A stretch of 64,000 bases of DNA from Phoronis australis (taxonomy: Eukaryota; Phoronida; Phoronidae). Numbering within the stretch: the first letter of the stretch is position 1; each line of letters begins with the position of its first letter. The position numbers and the translations under genes were made by a program. The stretch covers positions 422,833 through 486,832 of the forward strand of contig NMRA01000152.1 of assembly GCA_002633005.1 (NCBI GenBank), written 5' to 3'. Shown piece after piece: positions 52,301 to 61,300 of this stretch. The notes beneath the pieces were generated by a model. That model made no database searches. It was not told the origin of the DNA and worked only from the letters and a program-made list of their open reading frames with translations.

Positions 52301-55300
52301 TGNNNNNNNNNNNNNNNNNNNNNNNNNNNNNNNNNNNNNNNNNNNNNNNNNNNNNNNNNNNNNNNNNNNNNNNNNNNNNNNNNNNNNNNNNNNNNNNNNN
52401 NNNNNNNNNNNNNNNNNNNNNNNNNNNNNNNNNNNNNNNNNNNNNNNNNNNNNNNNNNNNNNNNNNNNNNNNNNNNNNNNNNNNNNNNNNNNNNNNNNNN
52501 NNNNNNNNNNNNNNNNNNNNNNNNNNNNNNNNNNNNNNNNNNNNNNNNNNNNNNNNNNNNNNNNNNNNNNNNNNNNNNNNNNNNNNNNNNNNNNNNNNNN
52601 NNNNNNNNNNNNNNNNNNNNNNNNNNNNNNNNNNNNNNNNNNNNNNNNNNNNNNNNNNNNNNNNNNNNNNNNNNNNNNNNNNNNNNNNNNNNNNNNNNNN
52701 NNNNNNNNNNNNNNNNNNNNNNNNNNNNNNNNNNNNNNNNNNNNNNNNNNNNNNNNNNNNNNNNNNNNNNNNNNNNNNNNNNNNNNNNNNNNNNNNNNNN
52801 NNNNNNNNNNNNNNNNNNNNNNNNNNNNNNNNNNNNNNNNNNNNNNNNNNNNNNNNNNGTGACTCAAACATGGCGATTATAAACTAAAGCCACTTGTCAC
52901 CGGATGGATTCCAATAAAAGTTGGAAAAAAATAGTCCAAAGTTCCTCAGAATTATCAACAAAACTTTCACGAACAAGAACCGTCGCTTAAGTTGTGTAAA
53001 TTAAGGCGATACAAACAATGAGTTTACAATGGTCACACACTGTAAGGAACAGCCATAAATAATCGTGATTTCAACTTTCGGACTGGATTCGATTGCTAGT
53101 AACATATCTTGTTATCTAATAATGACTTTAGGCTCCCAACATTTGGCTGAGCAAACAAGCCAATTACACATCCAGCTATTGGTAACTTAGTTTCGCATAC
53201 ACTTCTAGCAAAGGTTGAAGTGGGAAGCACGTACTTGTGGTCGCTGTTAAACTACACATGCAATGCAAAGCATTAATATGAGCCCACTTAGTGCTTAAGA
53301 CACAGCAAAGCTACAAGGGTTACTCGTTATTTCAAGCATAGCCGCTAGAGGGAGCAACAGCGGTAGAAAGGAACTGCCTCTAGGTGTTGCTTCAAAACAC
53401 GGCAAGAGCCACAGTTGCAACATTACAGAGAGCAATTATTATACAAAAACAGTTAGGTGTCGTCCTTTCCTCTATGCAAACATAGGTGGTAAGTTTGAAA
53501 TTCATGAAAAATATTCAAGAGGTTTGATCTCACTAAAATTGTCACTGGGGAAAGCCACGGCAGACAACGAGCAGGCAATGTCCTTATTTGGAACAAGTGT
53601 GCCCGATTTCAGATCCACCAGTGATATCAATTGAAATTGATCATGAAACTCAAATTCAATTGCGGCAGACGAAAAAAAAAAATTGTCACAAGAGAGCATA
53701 GTAGTAGCTGGATCTGGTCTCCTGAACAAGTGAGTACCAGACAAATACACGATTCCTCAAGGTCAGCAGACGTCAGACAATCTGAAGTCGGTTGATGAGA
53801 GTATACGCCCACTTTGGACTCCTCAAGGGGTTTAAAACATACGTCAGCAGACGTCAGACAATCTGAAGTCGGTTGATGAGAGTATACGCCCACTTTGGAC
53901 TCCTCAAGGTGTTTAAAACGTACGTCAGCAGACGTCAGACAATCTGAAGTCGGTTGATGAGAGTATACGCCCACTTTGTTCAAGTGGGCACAAAAACTGA
54001 GCAGCAAAATTCTTCTAGAATGACTAGTAGAACCTATGGGCTGATTTGACAAGACAAGAACATCGAACCAAATGTACTTTTCAGGGTGTTAAAATCAAAT
54101 CTTTCCTTGAGAGATTGCGTCACATTGCTCAAAATCGTAAGAGTAAACCTTATTTAGCATGAACGCTAAACTAAATGTAATCAAGTCTAAAAAGAAGACT
54201 TCAAAAGAATTGACAATTAGGATATTCTTCCGTGTAAAATAGCCCAGGTCATGCAAACCAAAGCAGAACAGAATTGTCATCAAGCATAAAAAATAAGCAT
54301 TAATCTAATCTACCTGTGGACTAAGGCATTTGGATTTGGCAATGGGAGGGGAGGTGGGATAACTTGCCGTTTCCGGCCCCTCATAACTCTTTTGCCGACG
54401 CGCCAACGGCACTGACATCTGACTGCAGGGTGAGATACTAGGTGAGCTGGCGCTACCGGCGGGATGACCAAGGGTTGCGGGATGATGATGATACGCGTTC
54501 GTCGATGCGACCATTGGAAGAAGGTCACAGTTGATGCTGTCCGTTGACGGGGATTCGCTCAACATCTGTTGACTGCTCAGACGGTGGCACAGGTGGCAGC
54601 GGCTCCGCACCTCTTCGGACACAGACACTAGCGCTAAGTGGTGAATAAAAGAGCTAATTAGAGAGCAATATATTGTCTGGGATCAAGAACCATTTTTAAT
54701 TGATGTGATAAAAACACGACGAGGCCAACACGTGATATGTGATCCACTTAACAAATGGAGTTAAGCACACAAACTAGCAAGGTTTTTGTGGTTTTAAATT
54801 TTAAACGGGTTCACTTCAATATGTTAAACAAAAAAGGTTCATAGAGCATGACAGTTTTTACTGCCACCTACCAGCCAGATATGGAACACTCTGGGGAGTC
54901 ACCTCAAACTTGTCACGTTTGGTTGTCTTGACGACAATCGTCAACAACATGTTCAGCACTCGGATTGTTCGAGACACGGTTGTGGGTTCAGGATGTCTGA
55001 AACCTAAAATAGGGACGAACAGTGCCAATGAACAATATTTACTGTTCAGTAGTTTTACCACAAACATTCCGTTTTGTGTAGCTACAATACGTTATAAAAA
55101 CTTCACATCGGATTGAGTCCACTAACGACTTCAACAGTTGCGCCTGGTCTATCGGTTGAGACATCTGACAAGTCTATAACCTGTAAGTCATCATTGAGAA
55201 CCAATCAGATGTCTAAGCCGGTTGGCAAGTCACGAAGACAATAAAGTGCAGTCATCGACAGAGATACATCAAAATGTGTGTTACTATATATTTCCTAATC

Positions 55301-58300
55301 TGAATTAAGGGTTACGCCAGACATGTCTTTCAAAATACTAGTTTTGCTTTTCTGTTCAATTACTGACAGCGAAATGACAAATGTTCTCCTTACATGAAAA
55401 TTTAACTAGACACCTTTTTTACAGATCACTCAACAACCTGAAACACAGGTAAGCAACATGGAAATCGACCGTTAGATACCTTTCAACAGATGGCCCACCA
55501 TGGCAAAGTTGAAGTTGTTCTTAAAGCTCAAACCCATAGAATGGTCAAGTTGCTTGAAGTGCCACTCTAGAGGTTCACGAGTCTCCATCATCGTCTTCTC
55601 AATACTCTGACAAAACAAAGAATGTTCATGTCTGGATATTTGTGATGCGAATTAAGAACAAATGATAGGATGCTAGTTGTGGAAAACAGACGGAACTTTG
55701 AACCATATTTTTTGACCCTGAATTGACTTTCACTGTTTTTGATAATTGCTGGAAGTCGAACGTAATCCAATAATAGCAAATTCGCCAAAATGAAGAAACA
55801 GACTTGCAATGTTCATAAAGCACATCTATTGGAACCAAACAAGATGAAGCTGTGTCTTGAACGTAAAACTGGGCCTAGTTTTAACTAAAGACATTATTCC
55901 AAAACTAGCAGAGTTTGAATCGTCATGTAGATTTAGAAGCAATTTATCTGTAAAATGATTGATAGAAGCCAAGGTTGAATAATTATAATTGTCTCCATAA
56001 ACTCGTGCTCTTGCTTCCTGTATTGAATGAGGGTTGACAGCAAGAGGAATCCAACCTTCAGTTGATGCAGTGATATGATTGATAAAATCTCAAGTCTACT
56101 TCTAGTTGTCTTGACAACATACCTCCTGTTCAAACAGTCCCTGACTGTCCAACGTGTGTAAGTTCTGCTCCAGAAGGGCAAGCCCTGAGGCATAGAGATT
56201 CTGCTCATCAAGTTGTAGTACGGATATGGCCACCCAGAACAGGAACTTGTGGATGGGTGAGTCCTATGTCACAACAAGACAGCCACAGTATTGGTTACAG
56301 TTTGAATACTTTTGTATTAGCGATAAGCAAGATAAAATATTCAATAATTTTTTATACAAAAATTTTATAGAAATGCAAAATCACAAGAAATTTCTGAAAA
56401 TACCATAAAGCGTCTAACAGAAGCCGGGAGTATTCATTAATTTCAAACGTTCTCCAGAAATGGCTTCTATTAGAGAGAGGCTTCTTGTACAGATCCGGCA
56501 ATTATTAAATACTAAAACAAAACCTACCACGACAAATAGAAAAATTCCCTTAGCCAATCGTGCGCTCCAGGTCACATTATGACAGGATACAACAGACTCA
56601 GTTACTATTGGAGAACCGCGTTTATTGATTCCAGTATACCTAAACCATCACCCTTCTATCAGAAGGAGGCTTCTATTAGAAACCTGGTTGCTATTAGCAG
56701 CTTCACGATAAGTTCCAAAGGTCCATGAACTCTAGTATCTTCAAATTAAGCATGGACATATTTTCTGGAAAATGTGATCCTTGTGACACGTCGAGTGATC
56801 TCTCGTAAACTGGTGCTTGCTACCAGTAAAACAAAACTTATACTGTAGTTTGTTAAAATAAACATATTTATTGTTGTCAGATTTCTATTCATTTCACGCC
56901 TGCCCAATCATTTCAGAAAACCATGATTGAGGCAGTGATTCCAATCCTGTAAATAAGGTCCAGTGGCACATTTTAAAAACAATCTCCACGGGCACTTTGA
57001 GTCTTTTCTTACTTAGATTGCCAGTTTTACGAAATTCCTGTTGCCTACATTCCAACTTTGTTCAGCATATGCAAAGCTCGCTTGAACAAAAAAGCATGCA
57101 CTCGTGGTTCTGCCAAACTTAATGAAGTCGTAGCAATGCTATTCAGCAAAACCTGATAGTTTAAGACAATGCATATGTGGTCTGCTACTCACGTGTTTCA
57201 GGAGGGGCTGCAGCCTGGTCAGACACAACACTATGGACTCTATCAGGTTCAAGTCTGTGTACGATTCAAGGGCCTGACAAAGAAAAGAACAAAGTCAGTT
57301 AATTGTAAAATCAACACAAAATAGAATGACGCTGACGTCATAGAGAAGAACTAATTCTACTTAGTGATGTTACTGTTAACTCTCAGTCACAAGGTGGAGA
57401 CTGCAAAGGGTGTGACTTGAGGTTGATGAGGATTGTCAGGTATTCTGAGAGTCCTGAAAAATGTTCCATAATTCTTAAGTTGCATGAACCTAGATAAAAT
57501 ATCGTCTCTCCAACTTCCGAAGTAGCTTCATGGAAAAATCTAACAGTGACTGAAATCTACTTCAAGGCATACAAGCAAATATTTTGATAGTCATATTTTC
57601 AAATGAAATCAGTTTCTTCACTTGGCAAAGTATTGAAACATCAGTAAGAATGCATACTAGTGGTAATCTCAATAAATCCACTTTACAACTAACGAGCTGC
57701 AGAAAACTTATGATCCATGACTTGTGCAGAATGAATGTGAATAAAAATTTGATTCTCTAAACAGTGAATATCTGTAATGTTATGATAAGCTGGTGTGTAA
57801 CACGGCAAGATGGTTTTTGTTCTCTAGTTAGAGCTGCAAAATCAAAGCTGCGGAACAGGCAAAGACATTCTGAGAATGATTGTTCTTAGAAACCCTTACT
57901 CAACACAAAAGGTGTCCAAAGGGAAAATAAATAACAACAGCCATGCATAAACAAGGTGACAAAATGTCAAGTAAACAACAAATAGTCGAATAAACTGAGC
58001 TGCAACAAACTTAGGAATGCATGTTTCATGCAATTAAAACTATAATTTATTAATATAAACCAGGCAACACCAGGTGACACCGAAATGAAATGTTAACATA
58101 AACAACTCAACCATACACATTAAATAACTTTAAATAAAAGTATTTGTTTAAATTAAATCAATGCAGTATTTTTTGAAAAATCTTAAATTAATTGCGTGTA
58201 GCAAACTTTTCACAAGATAAACTGTCGCATACACCTATGCTAAAGTGTGTCTTTCACAAAACATAATCAAGTTAATAGTCCATGACGGAATAATGTTCTA

Positions 58301-61300
58301 GTTGTTTTGGGCATGATCTGTCCAACAGGCAACCTTCACAATGGTAGAAATCATAGCATTATCTGTGCAGGCTTCAATTTTTCTTTAAATTTGAACAGAT
58401 GAAAGTCACAAAACAGTTAAAAGTTTTACTAGTCACATGTCAACAATTTGGGATTCGTGTTACTAAAGCCTTTAAGGACATTGTAGAAGCAACTTGATGA
58501 AATACATTAAAGTTTCTTATAATTAATCACATGTGGAGTTGGGAAATAGTAAACTGAAGATCAACTACAGACTGAAAGTTGACCATAAAAATGAGTGCAA
58601 CAGAATATAAGGTTTTAAAGCAATATAAGACTGAAAATAGTTTACATTATTCTAAACAGTAGTTTACACTACCTTCAAAGTTTACATCAGACATGCACAC
58701 AACACCAGAATAATTACATTCTATTAGTATGAAAAGCACAGGGGCCATTACCGGAGGTACCTTGACAAGAATTCGCAGTAGCTCCTTGATTTCCGACTCT
58801 GTCACCTTCTTGCTAATACAACCATATACGATGATTGCTCGTGGCTGGATGGCTGGGTTGTATTGGAAAGCAAACCTAGATGAACAGTCACAATGTGATA
58901 ATTAGTGACATCTAGTGACGTCTAATGAAATCTAGTAATTGCTACTTGTTGCGCATTTTACAGAAAAACAGTGACTTTGACTCTGATGGAATTACCGTTG
59001 TCCTAACCCGTTTCTTTGGTCCCAGAATTCCTGGTTGCCCTTGAATAACTCTACCAGACAGTTGGGCCACTTAGACGAGACATCTTATTTCATTGAGAAC
59101 CAATCAATTGACCAGGCTGAAACTGCGGAGTTAATAAAGTGCAGCCAGAGTCAACAGTATGTGTGTGTTATTTCTGTTGTGAAGGATGATACAGAAACAT
59201 CAGATCTTATATGACCTTTAATTAAAATTTTTCCATTTAGCCCCTCTTATTAACTCTGAAGGCAACATTAGTGCACATGATGAGATAAATGACTATGACC
59301 TCGCCCTGACATATGACCTTTACCTCTTGGCCACGTCAGTCCACTGCTGTAGCCATTGACGTTCTGGTATCCCACGCATGCACGCCTCCATTATTTCCAG
59401 CAGTGCGTCAGTGATCAACTCCAGTGAACTCAAGGATAGGCGTTCCTGCTCGCTACCTGTGTTACACAAGATAAACCTTTCAAGTTTATACACGGAATCC
59501 TTAAACTTTTTATGGCATCATAATTTCTCGACTGACTAAGATGATTGCCACCGAGGACAGGTTGTAATAATGACATCAGAACAGAATGGTTAAGTGCCAA
59601 TTTCTGTAGACACGGTACTTACCAAAGTGGTGAGCAAAGGAGCGATCGCCTGGTCTGTATGTAGACCGGAAAGCACTGACAGCAGCTGACTTGACTTTAC
59701 TGATGCCAAACAGCTGGTAGAACTTGGGTAGTGAGAACTCGGTAAGACTCATCTTTAGTACTCGGATGGTCTCCTCTGAAACAGTCGAGACTTTACAATG
59801 AACTGTAACGTTGTAATTTGACAAATGAACACAGGAATGATAGCAGAACAAGTCATTGCTTTACTTCAACCGTCTAAAATCTTGTGAGATTAAATTACTG
59901 AACCAGCCAAAATGGTTACTGCCTTTGAGATTTATGCAAAGCCAATTCAAAAACAATTCTCATGTTATAGTAAATGCTTGATGGTATACCCAAAGCTGAA
60001 AGTGTAACATCTTCTTCACTGGTGTAACTAGACCTAAAATCGTAGACATAAATCTTACCATTGAATGAATGTTGACCACAAAATCAGAGGGATTGAATCA
60101 AATTGAAAGAATAGGACACACACCTTTTTGTACAGAGCGAGGGCTGCATTTAATAGAACATCAATATGTCTTACCATTAAATGACAATTGCGGACAGGTA
60201 CAGAGAGAGTGAATCATGTTGATGACAAGCCCATGCGTTGAGGCGCGAAGTGACAAGGGACCAGTGCACACTAAAAGTGTCACTATGTGGAATAAGAATG
60301 GCAGGTGGCTGGCAACTGGAAACACAAACGACACGATTCATGGATTAAGAAGACTTAAATTTCACGGTTTTCAAAATAGAACTGAAAAGGGATGCCACTG
60401 TAAGGGGCATAACATTTTTCTTACAGGTCCACTTTCGAAAAATTTCAATTAAAAGGCATCAGAAAATGAATTAGTGGCTGTTTTAAAACGTTTTCTACAC
60501 ACGTCTTTATGACCATGTTTTGTGGTGTTTTATCTGCTGTAAATTACGAGTAGAAAAACGGTCTTGACAAGCTGAGAAACTCACCGTCCAAAGAGTTGTT
60601 GAAGGAGAGCATGAGTAAGTAGCGGGCGAGGATAGCGATATCATCCCACATAAGGTGGTGCTCCAGAGTGGGGGTGGGTGACATGCACGTCTTGTCAATC
60701 AACTGCAAGAACAGGACTGGTCTGTAACTTACAGAACGTTATCTACACTTCTCAGCATAACACTGTCTCCTCAATTTAGGACAGTGAAACTTGTCAGAAA
60801 AGGTGGAATCCAAACACTTTCTGACTTAAGAGATAGGTAATTTTCTCATAAATGCATCAACCATAAGTTTCAATAGTACGATAATCTTTATGTCAGTACA
60901 CAATCAAGGGAATAATTCCGGATTTCTTAGGATTTAACTCGACATACTCAACTGCTAGAAATTAAGGAATATTCCAGCTAGTGCCAGGGCTTGGAAAGAT
61001 CCATGATGAAAAAAAGAGGAAAAATTTCCAGGTAATGGATTGTTCTGCAAATAAATTGGGTTATGTGTTTTGTGTTGTAAACTTTAACTGCAAGAAAAGT
61101 TTTTTGCACAAATAAAGTCAAAATAATGATAGAAAAGAGAAGAAAAGAGGAAACTGGAAATCAAATAAGAGGAAACAAAAAAGGGGAAATCCTCTTAAAA
61201 GAGGAAAATTCCAAGCCCTGTAGTGCCCAGGAATTAATACCACGAATAATGTACAAGAGATGAAACACTAAATGCGACCAAAACAGAAACAAAGTAGGCT

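Larger units (their letters stand above)
49581..52302. repeat. Duplicated NF1 block, copy A (2,722 nt)
   Basis: The block begins GTGACTCAAACATGGCG and ends ATTAAGAACAAATG at the N gap. It contains NF1 exons X13, X12 and X11 with their introns and aligns end to end with 52859-55664. The left edge is not a natural boundary of any element; it is simply where the other copy's sequence begins after the gap. Confidence 0.95.
52859..55664. repeat. Duplicated NF1 block, copy B (2,806 nt)
   Basis: This is a direct repeat of copy A with scattered substitutions and indels. The 84-nt length difference is nearly all one extra 81-bp minisatellite unit. It starts at the first base after the N gap and runs into unique sequence at 55665. 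Confidence 0.95.

Noticed and set aside
52226-52887. Four long ORFs of undefined residues
   Set aside because: They run through the N gap and have no sequence content.
53627-54052. 141-codon minus-strand ORF with a 27-residue repeat ([18 protein letters not shown])
   Set aside because: It lies in an NF1 intron and stays open only because the 81-bp minisatellite period is divisible by three. Copy A has a shorter, differently broken version.
49581-55664. A genuine tandem exon duplication generating a new NF1 isoform
   Set aside because: The boundaries coincide with the assembly gap and the coding differences are all silent, which favours two alleles. Not excluded without read depth.
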